Below, piece by piece: positions 39,307 to 58,206 of a stretch of 64,000 nt of DNA (position 1 is the first letter of the stretch; each line of letters starts with the position of its first letter). Location of the stretch: assembly GCF_030332225.1 (NCBI RefSeq), contig NZ_JAOWIF010000031.1:62001-126000 (forward strand). The letters run 5' to 3'. This DNA comes from Citrobacter sp. Cu233. Lineage in GTDB: Bacteria; Pseudomonadota; Gammaproteobacteria; Enterobacterales; Enterobacteriaceae. The translations under genes and the position numbers were made by a program. The notes under the pieces were generated by a model, which saw only the letters and a list, made by a program, of their open reading frames with translations, searched no databases and was not told the DNA's origin.

Positions 39307-40676
39307 TCCGGCTTTTTCTTACGCGTTTTCTTTGCCGCCGTTATGCCTTTTACTTCACTCACGACCCAGCCATCTGACAGTCGGGTCGTGAGCACATCAC
39401 CAGCCTTCACTTGTTTGGTCTGCTTCAGCACGTTGCCGTCCGTCGCGGTAGTGACACTATAGCCGCGCGCCAGCGTAGCTAACGGGCTGACAGCTTCCAG
39501 ATGCGTCACCGTATTACCGAAGCGTTCACGTTGCTCGCTCAGCCGTGTACGAATGTTCTGTGCCAGACGATGTTCCAGTTGCTGAATACGCGTCTGGCCA
39601 CGATAAATTCGAGGCTGCGGGTTTTGCTGGTTCAATCGTTGGGTAATACGCAACTGACGTGACGCCGAGCGTTTTAGTTGATTATCCAGTGCGAAGTTCA
39701 TCCGCTGACGCAGACGCTCAAGTGAAGTCTGCTGGCGTGCCAGACGCAACTGAGGGTGCTGTTGTTGCAAGCGATGATGGATCTGAGTAAAGCGACGGGT
39801 ACGGTTGGCAAGGTAGTAATCCATCGCCATTTCCAGGCGTTGCTGTACAGACTGAATCTGGCGTAACAACTCCTGTTGATTGCGGCTGACAATTTCGGCA
39901 GCCGCAGAAGGCGTTGGTGCGCGCAGGTCGCCAACAAAATCAGCGATGGTCACGTCGGTTTCATGTCCGACGGCGCTGACCACGGGAATTGCACTGGCAA
40001 AAATCGCGCGCGCCACGCGTTCGTCGTTAAAGCTCCACAAATCTTCCAGTGAACCGCCGCCACGCCCGACGATTAAAACATCGCACTCCTGACGTGCGTT
40101 AGCCAGTTCAATGGCACGTACGATCTGGGTTGGTGCATCATCACCCTGCACGGCGGTTGGGTAAATTATCACGGGCAGGGAAGGGTCACGTCGCTTCAGT
40201 ACGTGGAGAATATCGTGCAGCGCAGCGCCGGTTTTTGAGGTGATCACCCCGACGCAGTGGGCCGGTGAGGGCAGTAATTTCTTGAACTGCTGATCAAACA
40301 GTCCTTCAGCTTGTAGCTTCGCTTTGAGTTGTTCGTACTTCTGCTGCAGCAAACCTTCACCCGCAGGCTGCATGCTCTCAACGATAATCTGGTAGTCACC
40401 GCGCGGTTCATACAGCGTAATATTGGCGCGCACCAGCACTTGTTGTCCGTGCTGGGGACGAAACGTCACACGACGGTTGCTGTTGCGAAACATCGCGCAG
40501 CGTACCTGGGCGGTGTCATCTTTAAGCGTGAAATACCAGTGGCCTGAAGAAGGCTGGGTGAAATTCGAGATTTCACCGCTGATCCAGACTTGTCCCATCT
40601 CCTGCTCAAGCAGCAGACGTACCGTCTGATTCAGGCGGCTTACGGTAAAAATTGAGGTGGTCTGAGAGGATAACAT
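39303..40676 (-). CDS. xseA: Exodeoxyribonuclease VII large subunit
   Basis: 457 aa (E. coli 456). An OB-fold DNA-binding N-terminus ([20 protein letters not shown]), then the catalytic region with [13 protein letters not shown] and [10 protein letters not shown], and a long coiled-coil C-terminus rich in Gln/Arg that binds XseB. Degrades single-stranded DNA to oligonucleotides. Divergent from guaB, 160 bp apart. Confidence 0.97.
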   Translation of the reverse strand: MLSSQTTSIFTVSRLNQTVRLLLEQEMGQVWISGEISNFTQPSSGHWYFTLKDDTAQVRCAMFRNSNRRVTFRPQHGQQVLVRANITLYEPRGDYQIIVESMQPAGEGLLQQKYEQLKAKLQAEGLFDQQFKKLLPSPAHCVGVITSKTGAALHDILHVLKRRDPSLPVIIYPTAVQGDDAPTQIVRAIELANARQECDVLIVGRGGGSLEDLWSFNDERVARAIFASAIPVVSAVGHETDVTIADFVGDLRAPTPSAAAEIVSRNQQELLRQIQSVQQRLEMAMDYYLANRTRRFTQIHHRLQQQHPQLRLARQQTSLERLRQRMNFALDNQLKRSASRQLRITQRLNQQNPQPRIYRGQTRIQQLEHRLAQNIRTRLSEQRERFGNTVTHLEAVSPLATLARGYSVTTATDGNVLKQTKQVKAGDVLTTRLSDGWVVSEVKGITAAKKTRKKKPD

Positions 40677-40768
40677 GTGAGCGGGATCAAATTCTAAATC
40701 AGCAGGTTATTCAATCGAAAGTAACATGCTCACAGAGGAGCGCAAGGTTTTTTTGCAAAAAAGTGTGG

Positions 40769-40794
40769 ATGCAATCGGTTACGCTCTGTATAAT
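40769..40794 (+). promoter_or_regulatory. guaBA promoter with PurR-box-like operator
   Basis: TATAAT at 40789-40794, 42 bp before the guaB ATG. Just upstream, 40769-40784 reads ATGCAATCGGTTACGC, which matches the PurR operator pattern moderately and the known E. coli guaBA operator. PurR with hypoxanthine or guanine would repress here. Confidence 0.7.
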
Positions 40795-40836
40795 GCCGCG
40801 GCAATATTTAATAACCTCCCAGGTGAGATATTGCCC

Positions 40837-42303
40837 ATGCTACGTATCGCTAAAGAAGCCCTGACGTTTGACGACGTCCTCCTCGTTCCCGCTCATTCTA
40901 CCGTTCTGCCGAATACTGCTGATCTCAGCACGCAGTTGACGAAAACCATTCGCCTGAACATTCCTATGCTCTCTGCGGCAATGGACACCGTGACGGAAGC
41001 ACGCCTGGCAATTGCCCTGGCTCAGGAAGGCGGCATCGGTTTTATCCACAAAAACATGTCCATCGAGCGCCAGGCCGAAGAAGTTAAACGTGTGAAAAAA
41101 CACGAATCTGGCGTGGTGACTGACCCACAGACCGTACTGCCAACCACCACGCTGCGTGAAGTGAAAGAACTGACCGAGCGTAATGGCTTTGCAGGCTACC
41201 CGGTTGTAACGGAAGACAACGAACTGGTCGGTATCATCACCGGTCGTGACGTACGCTTTGTTACTGACCTCAGCCAGCCGGTTAGCGTTTACATGACGCC
41301 GAAAGAGCGTCTGGTCACCGTACGCGAAGGTGAAGCGCGTGATGTTGTGTTTGCAAAAATGCACGAAAAACGTGTTGAGAAAGCGCTGGTCGTTGATGAC
41401 AGTTTCCATCTTCTCGGCATGATCACCGTAAAAGATTTCCAGAAAGCAGAACGTAAACCTAACGCCTGTAAAGATGAGCATGGTCGTCTGCGCGTGGGTG
41501 CTGCGGTTGGTGCCGGCGCAGGAAATGAAGAGCGTGTTGATGCGCTGGTTGCCGCCGGTGTTGACGTTCTGCTGATCGACTCCTCTCATGGCCACTCTGA
41601 AGGTGTTCTGCAGCGTATCCGCGAAACACGTGCAAAATACCCGGATCTGCAGATCATCGGCGGCAACGTTGCGACGGGTGCCGGTGCGCGCGCGCTGGCC
41701 GAAGCAGGCTGTAGCGCAGTTAAAGTCGGTATCGGTCCTGGCTCCATCTGTACTACCCGTATCGTTACCGGTGTGGGCGTTCCGCAGATTACCGCCGTTT
41801 CTGATGCGGTTGCAGCACTGGAAGGGACAGGCATTCCGGTTATCGCCGACGGCGGTATTCGTTTCTCTGGCGACATTGCTAAAGCGATTGCTGCAGGTGC
41901 TGCTGCTGTCATGGTGGGTTCTATGCTGGCAGGTACCGAAGAGTCTCCGGGGGAAATCGAACTGTACCAGGGGCGTTCTTACAAGTCTTACCGTGGTATG
42001 GGTTCCCTGGGTGCGATGTCCAAAGGTTCTTCTGACCGTTATTTCCAGAGCGATAACGCTGCTGACAAACTGGTTCCGGAAGGTATCGAAGGCCGTGTGG
42101 CGTATAAAGGTCGCCTGAAAGAGATCATTCACCAGCAGATGGGCGGCCTGCGCTCCTGTATGGGTCTGACCGGCTGTGGTACTATCGACGCGCTGCGTAC
42201 TCAGGCTGAATTTGTCCGTATCAGTGGTGCGGGTATTCAGGAAAGTCACGTTCACGATGTGACCATCACCAAAGAGTCCCCTAACTACCGCATGGGCTCC
42301 TGA
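40837..42303 (+). CDS. guaB: IMP dehydrogenase
   Basis: 488 aa from ATG 40837 ([16 protein letters not shown]); the frame runs on upstream but crosses the promoter. Oxidises IMP to XMP with NAD, the committed step to GMP. A TIM barrel interrupted by a tandem CBS (Bateman) domain (residues ~95-205); the catalytic Cys is in [13 protein letters not shown]. First gene of guaBA, 63 bp ahead of guaA. Confidence 0.98.
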   Translation: MLRIAKEALTFDDVLLVPAHSTVLPNTADLSTQLTKTIRLNIPMLSAAMDTVTEARLAIALAQEGGIGFIHKNMSIERQAEEVKRVKKHESGVVTDPQTVLPTTTLREVKELTERNGFAGYPVVTEDNELVGIITGRDVRFVTDLSQPVSVYMTPKERLVTVREGEARDVVFAKMHEKRVEKALVVDDSFHLLGMITVKDFQKAERKPNACKDEHGRLRVGAAVGAGAGNEERVDALVAAGVDVLLIDSSHGHSEGVLQRIRETRAKYPDLQIIGGNVATGAGARALAEAGCSAVKVGIGPGSICTTRIVTGVGVPQITAVSDAVAALEGTGIPVIADGGIRFSGDIAKAIAAGAAAVMVGSMLAGTEESPGEIELYQGRSYKSYRGMGSLGAMSKGSSDRYFQSDNAADKLVPEGIEGRVAYKGRLKEIIHQQMGGLRSCMGLTGCGTIDALRTQAEFVRISGAGIQESHVHDVTITKESPNYRMGS

Positions 42304-42366
42304 TAAGTTTCCGCGCCCGGCTCTATGCCGGGCGAATTTGTTTCACTTGCCTCGGAATTAGCGTCA

Positions 42367-43944
42367 ATGACAGACAATATTCATAAACATCGCATTCTCA
42401 TCCTCGATTTCGGATCGCAGTACACTCAGCTGGTTGCACGTCGCGTACGTGAACTGGGCGTCTACTGTGAGCTGTGGGCATGGGATGTTACGGAAGCACA
42501 AATTCGCGAATTCAACCCAAGCGGTATTATTCTTTCCGGTGGTCCGGAAAGTACCACCGAAGCAAACAGCCCACGTGCACCAGAGTACGTGTTCAATGCT
42601 GGCGTGCCGGTCTTTGGCGTGTGCTATGGCATGCAGACCATGGCAATGCAACTGGGTGGACATGTTGAAGGTTCTAACGAGCGTGAGTTCGGTTATGCAC
42701 AGGTTGAGGTCCAGACCGATAGCGCGCTGATCCGTGGTATCGAAGACTCCCTGACTGCAGAAGGCAAACCTCTGCTGGACGTATGGATGAGTCACGGCGA
42801 TAAAGTGACTGCTATCCCGGAAGGTTTTGTTACCGTTGCCAGCACCGACAGTTGCCCGTTCGCCATCATGGCGCATGAAGAAAAACGCTTCTACGGTGTG
42901 CAGTTCCACCCGGAAGTGACCCATACCCGTCAAGGTATGCGCATGCTGGAGCGCTTTGTGCGTGACATCTGCCAGTGTGAAGCACTGTGGACACCGGAAA
43001 AAATCATCGACGACGCCGTGGCACGTATTCGTGAGCAGGTTGGTAATGACAAAGTGATCCTCGGTCTGTCCGGTGGCGTAGACTCCTCCGTCACCGCCAT
43101 GCTGCTGCACCGCGCCATTGGCAAAAACCTGACCTGCGTCTTCGTGGATAACGGTCTGCTGCGTCTGAACGAAGCTCAGCAGGTGATGGATATGTTCGGT
43201 GACCATTTCGGTCTGAACATTGTTCATGTTGAAGGCGAGCAGCGTTTCCTGGATGCGCTGAAAGGCGAGAACGATCCGGAAGCCAAACGTAAAATCATCG
43301 GTCGTGTGTTCGTTGAAGTGTTCGATGAAGAAGCACTGAAACTGGAAGACGTTAAATGGCTGGCGCAGGGCACTATCTACCCTGACGTGATCGAATCCGC
43401 GGCTTCGGCAACCGGTAAAGCTCACGTCATCAAATCTCACCACAACGTGGGCGGCCTGCCGAAAGAGATGAAGATGGGGCTTGTTGAACCGCTGCGTGAG
43501 CTGTTCAAAGACGAAGTGCGCAAAATTGGTCTGGAACTGGGTCTGCCATACGACATGCTGTACCGTCACCCGTTCCCGGGGCCGGGTCTGGGCGTTCGTG
43601 TGCTGGGCGAGGTGAAGAAAGAGTACTGCGATTTGCTGCGTCGTGCGGATGCTATCTTCATCGAAGAACTGCACAAAGCTGACCTGTACAACAAAGTAAG
43701 TCAGGCGTTCACCGTGTTCCTGCCGGTTCGTTCCGTTGGCGTAATGGGCGATGGCCGTAAGTATGACTGGGTGGTTTCCCTGCGTGCTGTAGAAACCATC
43801 GACTTTATGACCGCACATTGGGCGCACCTGCCGTATGACTTCCTGGGCCGCGTGTCCAACCGCATCATCAACGAAGTGAACGGTATCTCCCGCGTGGTGT
43901 ATGACATCAGCGGTAAGCCGCCAGCAACCATTGAGTGGGAATAA
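42367..43944 (+). CDS. guaA: GMP synthase (glutamine-hydrolysing)
   Basis: 525 aa from ATG 42367 ([17 protein letters not shown]). An N-terminal class I glutamine amidotransferase (nucleophile in GVCYGMQ, His/Glu in QFHPEVTH), an ATP-pyrophosphatase domain with the P-loop GLSGGVDSS, and a C-terminal dimerisation domain. Converts XMP to GMP. Ends 47 bp before a good terminator. Confidence 0.98.
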   Translation: MTDNIHKHRILILDFGSQYTQLVARRVRELGVYCELWAWDVTEAQIREFNPSGIILSGGPESTTEANSPRAPEYVFNAGVPVFGVCYGMQTMAMQLGGHVEGSNEREFGYAQVEVQTDSALIRGIEDSLTAEGKPLLDVWMSHGDKVTAIPEGFVTVASTDSCPFAIMAHEEKRFYGVQFHPEVTHTRQGMRMLERFVRDICQCEALWTPEKIIDDAVARIREQVGNDKVILGLSGGVDSSVTAMLLHRAIGKNLTCVFVDNGLLRLNEAQQVMDMFGDHFGLNIVHVEGEQRFLDALKGENDPEAKRKIIGRVFVEVFDEEALKLEDVKWLAQGTIYPDVIESAASATGKAHVIKSHHNVGGLPKEMKMGLVEPLRELFKDEVRKIGLELGLPYDMLYRHPFPGPGLGVRVLGEVKKEYCDLLRRADAIFIEELHKADLYNKVSQAFTVFLPVRSVGVMGDGRKYDWVVSLRAVETIDFMTAHWAHLPYDFLGRVSNRIINEVNGISRVVYDISGKPPATIEWE

Positions 43945-44291
43945 GCCGATAACCCTTCCTGAGTTTTCATGAACAGGTAAAACTGTAATCAACCCTCTGT
44001 TTTTACAGGGGGTTTTTATTTGTATACAAGAATCATACGGCTGGTCTTTACCTGGCCTGTCATTCAATGCTTTCCCTTTACTCATAGCATAAACAGCCCG
44101 CTGCCAACATAAGGTCGCGCGCGTTGCCTACATCTCACGAAGGGTGTGCGGCTTGCGTGCTTCAAAGCTGGCGTGATGATGCTGGTTGGCTGTATTACCC
44201 TAACAATATGTCCGCGCGTGAGATTGTGTAGAATATAAAAAAGGGCCACGATGTGGCCCGAGATATGCTTTGAACGCTTGTTACGTGATAT
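43945..44291. terminator. guaA terminator and gene-free gap
   Basis: ACCCTCTGT (43992-44000) and ACAGGGGGT (44005-44013) form a stem followed by TTTTT, terminating guaBA on the plus strand. From the other side, GGGCCAC (44243-44249)/GTGGCCC (44253-44259) followed on the minus strand by a U-run at 44235-44242 terminates the mscS-like pseudogene. Between 44020 and 44234 I see no ORF or recognisable element. E. coli carries yfgI and yfgH in this neighbourhood; they are not seen. Confidence 0.75.
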
Positions 44292-44766
44292 TTAGTCTTC
44301 TGTTTGCCAGAGATCATCTCCTTGCAACGCCTTGTCTGCCGTTTGTTGTGAAGGTTGTGATGAAGGTTGTGCTGGTGTTTGGGCGGGTTCTGCCTGTGTT
44401 TGTGCTGACTCTGCTGGTGCGTTTACGTTAGTAGGTACAGGCGAGAAATGATTTATAAATGCTAAACCCAACCGCAATAATGGATGATGTTTGAATACCG
44501 GCGCGACCCAGTGCAGCGACAACGAAAAAGGCGAGGGTAATGTAACGGACGAGAGCGGTGAAAAGCTGGATGATGGTGATGTCGACTTTTCGCTTGAGGG
44601 GTAATTTTTCCCGCCCGCTGGAGAGCAGGCGAGAGATAAATTTACCGACAAACAGCAAAATGACGGCAGCGACGATGTTCCAGCCAAATTGAATTACCGC
44701 ATCACTGTACCCGGCAAGCCATTCAAGACCGGTACGTATTTTGGGAAAGAGTGTAAAACTACTCAC
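44292..44766 (-). pseudogene. Internally deleted mscS-like mechanosensitive channel gene
   Basis: The N-terminal 98 or so residues align with MscS: TM1, TM2 and the start of TM3, including ALVRY and ALGRAGIQTSSIIAV (MscS has ALGRVGVQTASVIAV). Immediately after, the frame runs into a stop within 15 codons, while the adjacent frame opens into a Pro/Ala/Gln-rich tail ending ALQGDDLWQTED. The pore lining of TM3, the beta domain and the C-terminal cage (~180 residues) are missing. This looks like a deletion that joined the 5' and 3' ends of one gene out of frame. The tail's membership in the same gene is inferred. Confidence 0.75.
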
Positions 44767-45131
44767 GGTATGGCTGTAGTATTAACAAATGTTAGAAATT
44801 CAAATAAACAATTAAATTTTTATACAAAATATTAATGTGTAGGCCGCTGATATTTTTTGAGTATATTAATTAGCGGTTATTTGAGTTGTGTAAGTCTTTT
44901 TATGTTCAGTAAAGGCGAACGTAAAATAACAGCGCAAATGGTGCGGTGAAGTGGGCGGAAAAGATTGTGTCATTGTGCGAAACGCCGCAGGCATATCCAA
45001 TGTAGCAGTCAGTGTTGTTGGCTGGATAGGGCGAAAAATATTCGCTCAAATCCCTTACCGGATGGTTAAATGTCAGGCGATTAGCCATCCGGTAAGGAAT
45101 CTTAAGACTGAGGGATCACAGATACGAGCGT
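44767..45131. other. Gene-free gap between mscS remnant and yfgG
   Basis: 365 bp. The part next to the pseudogene (44767-44920) is AT-rich and would have held its promoter. The part next to yfgG contains the 13-bp inverted repeat listed separately. No credible ORF, and yfgH/yfgI of E. coli are not present here. Confidence 0.6.
45053..45097. repeat. 13-bp perfect inverted repeat downstream of yfgG
   Basis: CCTTACCGGATGG (45053-45065) and CCATCCGGTAAGG (45085-45097) are exact complements around a 19-base loop. REP-like core (CCGGATGG) but longer arms; probably stabilises or ends the yfgG transcript, which stops at 45132. Confidence 0.7.
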
Positions 45132-45335
45132 TCAACGTTCGTCAGTTTGTGCAGGAGAAGTCTGTTGTGGCAAGGTGGTCTGCTGGGATTCTTTCTTGTC
45201 CTGGTGGTGGTGCCACGCACCGATAGCAGAGTAGACGAAGCGTCCGAAGAAGAAGATGAAGCTGATAAGCAGTACGATCCGGATCATGCGACTGTTAAAT
45301 CGGTGTCGTTTGCGTAGGCTGGTAACCTGGCTCAC
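45132..45335 (-). CDS. yfgG: Small membrane protein YfgG
   Basis: 67 aa (E. coli 63). It starts at GTG 45335, preceded by AAGGA at good spacing. A basic N-terminus (RKRHRFNSR), one membrane helix (IRIVLLISFIFFFGRFVY, ~19-36) and a polar Gln/Thr-rich tail. In E. coli it has been tied to nickel/cobalt tolerance; the mechanism is unknown. Divergent from pdeF across a 366-bp AT-rich gap. Confidence 0.88.
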   Translation of the reverse strand: MSQVTSLRKRHRFNSRMIRIVLLISFIFFFGRFVYSAIGAWHHHQDKKESQQTTLPQQTSPAQTDER

Positions 45336-45701
45336 AAAAGGTTCCTTAAAGTGTACCCAACCAGTGGGCGATACTTACATTAAGGCACACTAAGAGGGAA
45401 TGGTCAATTCTTCGTTATGTAAAATTGCATCAACGCTTTTATCCCCTTATGTTATGGGAATTAATATTATTATTTGCATTAATAATGAATAAACGATCAT
45501 AAATAAAGAAAAAAGTAATAATTGATTAATGGGGGATGTTTTTTTTGACATATATCAAACCTCATCGGTTATCCGTAACTAAAATCGATGAGTCATTGTG
45601 ATGTGTATTACATCATCGTTTTAACGTCAGGTGGGATGCCTGTCTTAATGTCCTTCACAGAAAATACCCCTGCATGACGTGAGGGATTCTACTGAGCATC
45701 T
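45336..45701. promoter_or_regulatory. AT-rich yfgG-pdeF divergent control region
   Basis: 366 bp with no gene, many TTAAT/ATTAAT runs (H-NS-type composition). It contains the FNR-type site and -10 for pdeF listed separately, and must hold the yfgG promoter on the other strand. Confidence 0.6.
45545..45585 (+). promoter_or_regulatory. FNR-type box and -10 of pdeF
   Basis: TTGACATATATCAA at 45545-45558 matches the FNR consensus TTGAT-N4-ATCAA with one mismatch. A TAAAAT -10 sits at 45580-45585. A start near 45593 would place the box centre at about -41.5, the class II activator position. E. coli YfgF is described as an FNR-linked, anaerobic phosphodiesterase, which fits. Confidence 0.7.
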
Positions 45702-51564
<5,863 letters not shown>

Positions 51565-51639
51565 TACCACTTTTACTCCGTTTCATTCACGGGACACTAC
51601 CGATTTATTATGGCGAGCATTGCTCTCAGATGTCCAACT

Positions 51640-51659
51640 GTGCCAGAAAAATATGACAA
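51640..51659 (-). promoter_or_regulatory. Weak Pho-box-like repeat upstream of ppk
   Basis: On the minus strand TTGTCAT (51653-51659) and CTGGCAC (51640-51646) resemble the two PhoB half-sites CTGTCAT and CTGTCAC. The spacing is two bases longer than the usual four-base spacer. PhoB control of ppk is known in Klebsiella. Confidence 0.3.
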
Positions 51660-51734
51660 TAAACCGTCTGATAGCAAAGAGAAAGGGGGAGCGTAGATGA
51701 ATACCAGTGGTATTAACCGGAAAAGGTAGTTATG

Positions 51735-51768
51735 CCTGTAAGCCGGATGGTGACATTCGGCTTACAGG
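51735..51768. repeat. REP-type hairpin between ppk and purN
   Basis: CCTGTAAGCCG (51735-51745) pairs with CGGCTTACAGG (51758-51768), an 11-bp stem with GATGGTGACATT in the loop. Both flanking genes are on the minus strand, so it ends the purMN transcript, 11 bases past the purN stop. Confidence 0.75.
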
Positions 51769-51778
51769 TTGAATTTTA

Positions 51779-55179
<3,401 letters not shown>

Positions 55180-55198
55180 AATTCAGTGTATTGATATT

Positions 55199-55229
55199 AA
55201 GCCCCGCCCATAGTACGGGGCTTGTTTTA
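55199..55229 (+). terminator. Terminator of the GH1 gene
   Basis: AAGCCCCG (55199-55206) pairs with CGGGGCTT (55216-55223) and is followed by GTTTTA. Separates the glucosidase from upp. Confidence 0.85.
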
Positions 55230-55259
55230 TACTCATCTTCCAGACGTAAATGACTTTGG

Positions 55260-55273
55260 TTGATCCATATCAA
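55260..55273. promoter_or_regulatory. Perfect FNR-consensus box upstream of upp
   Basis: TTGATCCATATCAA fits TTGAT-N4-ATCAA at every fixed position. Its centre (55266.5) is about 53 bp before the expected upp start, not one of the favoured activator positions, so it might repress, act with another factor, or be bound without effect. Confidence 0.55.
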
Positions 55274-55285
55274 GCGTATCCAGTG

Positions 55286-55329
55286 TTGCGCCAGAGACGA
55301 AAAGCGGTATAATCCGGCGATTTTTTTTG
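55286..55329 (+). promoter_or_regulatory. upp promoter with UTP-sensing U-tract start
   Basis: TTGCGC (55286-55291), 16 bp, TATAAT (55308-55313), then an initially transcribed GATTTTTTTTG (55319-55329). In E. coli this start gives UTP-dependent start selection and slippage: with high UTP, polymerase stutters on the T-run and releases non-productive transcripts. Confidence 0.88.
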
Positions 55330-55362
55330 TGGTTGCCACTCGTCTGAGGAAAGGAGAAGAGT

Positions 55363-55989
55363 ATGAAGATCGTGGAAGTCAAACACCCACTCGTCAAACA
55401 CAAGCTGGGACTGATGCGTGAAAACGACATCAGCACTAAACGCTTTCGTGAACTCGCCTCGGAAGTTGGCAGTCTGCTGACTTATGAAGCAACTGCAGGT
55501 CTGGAAACCGAAAAGGTGACCATTGAAGGTTGGAACGGCCCGGTTGAAGTAGACCAAATCAAAGGTAAAAAAATCACCGTTGTACCCATCCTGCGTGCGG
55601 GCCTGGGTATGATGGAAGGCGTACTGGAGAACGTTCCGAGCGCGCGTATCAGCGTTGTGGGTATGTACCGTAACGAAGAAACGCTGGAGCCGGTTCCATA
55701 CTTCCAGAAGCTGGTATCTAATATTGATGAGCGCATGGCGCTGATCGTTGACCCGATGCTGGCAACCGGTGGTTCCGTTATCGCGACCATCGACCTGCTG
55801 AAGAATGCAGGCTGCACCAGCATTAAAGTACTGGTTCTGGTTGCGGCACCAGAAGGTATCGCGGCACTGGAAAAAGCACACCCGGATGTTGAGCTGTACA
55901 CCGCATCTATCGATCAGGGGCTGAACGAGCATGGATACATTATTCCGGGACTCGGCGATGCCGGCGATAAGATTTTTGGTACCAAGTAA
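55363..55989 (+). CDS. upp: Uracil phosphoribosyltransferase
   Basis: 208 aa, the E. coli length. Salvages uracil with PRPP to UMP. The PRPP loop is seen as [16 protein letters not shown] (residues ~129-144) and the uracil site near the C-terminus as [17 protein letters not shown]. Preceded by GGAAAGGAG. Followed by a terminator and then uraA, its uracil-uptake partner. Confidence 0.98.
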   Translation: MKIVEVKHPLVKHKLGLMRENDISTKRFRELASEVGSLLTYEATAGLETEKVTIEGWNGPVEVDQIKGKKITVVPILRAGLGMMEGVLENVPSARISVVGMYRNEETLEPVPYFQKLVSNIDERMALIVDPMLATGGSVIATIDLLKNAGCTSIKVLVLVAAPEGIAALEKAHPDVELYTASIDQGLNEHGYIIPGLGDAGDKIFGTK

Positions 55990-56005
55990 ATGAATAAATA
56001 AAAAG

Positions 56006-56034
56006 AAGCCGACTTTAAGAGTCGGCTTTTTTTT
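56006..56034 (+). terminator. Terminator/attenuator between upp and uraA
   Basis: AAGCCGACT (56006-56014) pairs with AGTCGGCTT (56020-56028), followed by a run of eight T (56027-56034). Strong intrinsic terminator, so uraA is expressed by readthrough or its own promoter. Confidence 0.9.
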
Positions 56035-56085
56035 GAATAAAACAACCCAATCGCTACTAACACACAATACTCAGAGGAAAACACT

Positions 56086-57375
56086 ATGACGCGCCGTGCT
56101 ATCGGGGTGAGTGAAAGACCGCCGCTTTTACAGACAATCCCGCTTAGTTTGCAGCACCTGTTCGCCATGTTTGGTGCAACGGTTCTGGTGCCAGTCCTGT
56201 TTCATATCAACCCGGCTACCGTCCTGCTGTTTAACGGCATTGGTACGTTGCTGTATCTCTTCATTTGCAAAGGTAAAATTCCAGCCTATCTGGGTTCGAG
56301 CTTTGCGTTTATCTCCCCGGTACTGTTGCTGCTGCCGTTAGGGTATGAAGTGGCGCTGGGCGGTTTTATTATGTGCGGCGTTCTGTTCTGCCTGGTTTCT
56401 TTCATTGTGAAGAAAGCCGGTACTGGCTGGCTGGATGTTATGTTCCCGCCTGCCGCGATGGGCGCAATCGTTGCCGTCATCGGGCTGGAGCTGGCGGGTG
56501 TTGCTGCGGGCATGGCGGGATTATTGCCTGCTGAAGGGCAATTACCAGACTCGAAAACCATCATCATCTCAATGGTGACGCTGGCCGTAACGGTATTTGG
56601 CTCTGTGCTGTTCCGCGGTTTTATGGCGATTATCCCGATTTTGATTGGTGTACTGGCCGGTTACGCGCTTTCCTTTGTGATGGGCGTTGTGGACACCACA
56701 CCCATTGCGCAAGCTCACTGGTTTGCTCTGCCGACGTTCTACACACCGCGCTTTGAGTGGGTTGCTATTCTGACTATCCTGCCTGCGGCATTAGTCGTTA
56801 TTGCCGAACACGTAGGCCACCTGGTCGTAACGGCCAATATTGTGAAGAAAGATTTGATTCGCGATCCTGGCCTGCACCGTTCGATGTTCGCCAACGGCCT
56901 GTCGACGGTGATCTCCGGCTTCTTTGGTTCGACGCCTAACACCACCTACGGTGAAAACATCGGTGTTATGGCGATTACTCGCGTATACAGTACCTGGGTT
57001 ATCGGCGGAGCGGCGATTTTTGCGATTCTGCTCTCCTGTGTAGGTAAACTGGCGGCTGCAATCCAGATTATCCCGTTGCCGGTAATGGGGGGCGTATCGT
57101 TGTTGCTGTACGGCGTCATCGGCGCTTCCGGTATTCGCGTGTTGATCGAATCAAAAGTCGATTATAACAAGGCGCAAAACCTGATTCTGACGTCTGTTAT
57201 TTTGATCATCGGCGTAAGTGGCGCGAAGGTTCACATTGGTGCTGCGGAACTGAAAGGTATGGCGCTGGCGACCATCGTCGGCGTTTGCCTGAGCCTGATT
57301 TTCAAAGTCATCAGTCTGCTGCGTCCGGAAGAAGTGGTTCTTGATGCTAAAGATGCGGATAGCCCGCAACAGTAA
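56086..57375 (+). CDS. uraA: Uracil:proton symporter UraA
   Basis: 429 aa NCS2-family carrier with about fourteen helices. Substrate-site segments with conserved acids are visible: AEHVGHLVVT (near residue 240) and the following FGSTPNTTYGENIGVMAITRV signature region. Brings in uracil for Upp. SD AGAGGA before the ATG; hda follows after a hairpin. Confidence 0.97.
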   Translation: MTRRAIGVSERPPLLQTIPLSLQHLFAMFGATVLVPVLFHINPATVLLFNGIGTLLYLFICKGKIPAYLGSSFAFISPVLLLLPLGYEVALGGFIMCGVLFCLVSFIVKKAGTGWLDVMFPPAAMGAIVAVIGLELAGVAAGMAGLLPAEGQLPDSKTIIISMVTLAVTVFGSVLFRGFMAIIPILIGVLAGYALSFVMGVVDTTPIAQAHWFALPTFYTPRFEWVAILTILPAALVVIAEHVGHLVVTANIVKKDLIRDPGLHRSMFANGLSTVISGFFGSTPNTTYGENIGVMAITRVYSTWVIGGAAIFAILLSCVGKLAAAIQIIPLPVMGGVSLLLYGVIGASGIRVLIESKVDYNKAQNLILTSVILIIGVSGAKVHIGAAELKGMALATIVGVCLSLIFKVISLLRPEEVVLDAKDADSPQQ

Positions 57376-57382
57376 GTCTCTG

Positions 57383-57405
57383 ACCGGGCAGCGCTGCTGC
57401 CCGGT
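57383..57405 (+). terminator. Hairpin between uraA and hda
   Basis: ACCGGGCAGC (57383-57392) pairs with GCTGCCCGGT (57396-57405), a strong 10-bp stem with a three-base loop. No long U-run follows, so it may be a partial barrier. Confidence 0.65.
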
Positions 57406-57470
57406 TCTATCACGACGTATTTCTGTGTTAAACTCATCTCGATTTTATGAAATCCTGGGTTGAGGTATCT

Positions 57471-58172
57471 CTGAACACACCGGCACAGCTCTCTCTGCCA
57501 CTTTATCTTCCTGACGATGAAACCTTCGCAAGTTTCTGGCCGGGGGATAACTCCTCTTTACTGGCTGCACTGCAAAACGTGCTGCGTCAGGAACATAGCG
57601 GGTACATTTATCTTTGGTCGCGTGAAGGCGCAGGCCGTAGTCACTTGCTGCATGCGGCATGTGCAGAACTGTCTGCACGCGGTGATGCGGTAGGGTATGT
57701 GCCGCTCGATAAACGAACCTGGTTCGTACCCGAGGTGCTTGATGGAATGGAGCATCTGTCGCTGGTATGCATCGATAATATCGAGTGTGTCGCCGGAGAT
57801 TCTCTTTGGGAAATGGCGATCTTTGATCTCTACAACCGCATCCTGGAATCAGGGAAAACCCGCCTGTTGATCACCGGCGACCGTCCGCCGAGACAGCTGA
57901 ATTTGGGGCTGCCGGACCTCGCCTCACGTCTGGACTGGGGGCAAATCTACAAGCTTCAGCCGCTTTCCGATGAAGACAAGCTACAGGCTTTGCAATTACG
58001 TGCCAGATTACGTGGGTTCGAACTGCCTGAAGATGTAGGACGTTTCCTGCTTAAGCGTCTGGATCGGGAGATGCGTACGCTGTTTATGACGCTGGATCAA
58101 CTGGACCATGCTTCGATCACCGCTCAGCGTAAGCTGACGATTCCCTTCGTAAAAGAAATTTTGAAGCTGTAA
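57471..58172 (+). CDS. hda: DnaA regulatory inactivator Hda
   Basis: 233 aa when read from the CTG codon at 57471, as revised for E. coli; GAGG at 57462-57465 fits that start. An upstream ATG (57447) would add eight unconserved residues. The start choice matters because QLSLPL at residues 6-11 is the clamp-binding motif. The remainder is an AAA+ domain like DnaA domain III, with a relaxed P-loop (EGAGRSH). With the DNA-loaded sliding clamp it triggers ATP hydrolysis by DnaA, preventing re-initiation. Confidence 0.93.
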   Translation: MNTPAQLSLPLYLPDDETFASFWPGDNSSLLAALQNVLRQEHSGYIYLWSREGAGRSHLLHAACAELSARGDAVGYVPLDKRTWFVPEVLDGMEHLSLVCIDNIECVAGDSLWEMAIFDLYNRILESGKTRLLITGDRPPRQLNLGLPDLASRLDWGQIYKLQPLSDEDKLQALQLRARLRGFELPEDVGRFLLKRLDREMRTLFMTLDQLDHASITAQRKLTIPFVKEILKL

Positions 58173-58173
58173 G

Positions 58174-58197
58174 TGCCGCAGCCGAAAAACTGCGGCA
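58174..58197. terminator. Bidirectional hairpin between hda and yfgD
   Basis: TGCCGCAG (58174-58181) pairs with CTGCGGCA (58190-58197), a symmetrical stem between convergent genes. Confidence 0.65.
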
Positions 58198-58206
58198 GTC
58201 TTAAGA

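Noticed and set aside
42364-44085. Open minus-strand frame of 573 codons opposite guaA
   Set aside because: Exact antisense shadow of guaA with no family match, biased His/Gln/Phe content and no upstream signals. Similar long antisense frames occur opposite guaB (40840-42255), the POT gene (36735-37943) and iscS (11479-12411).
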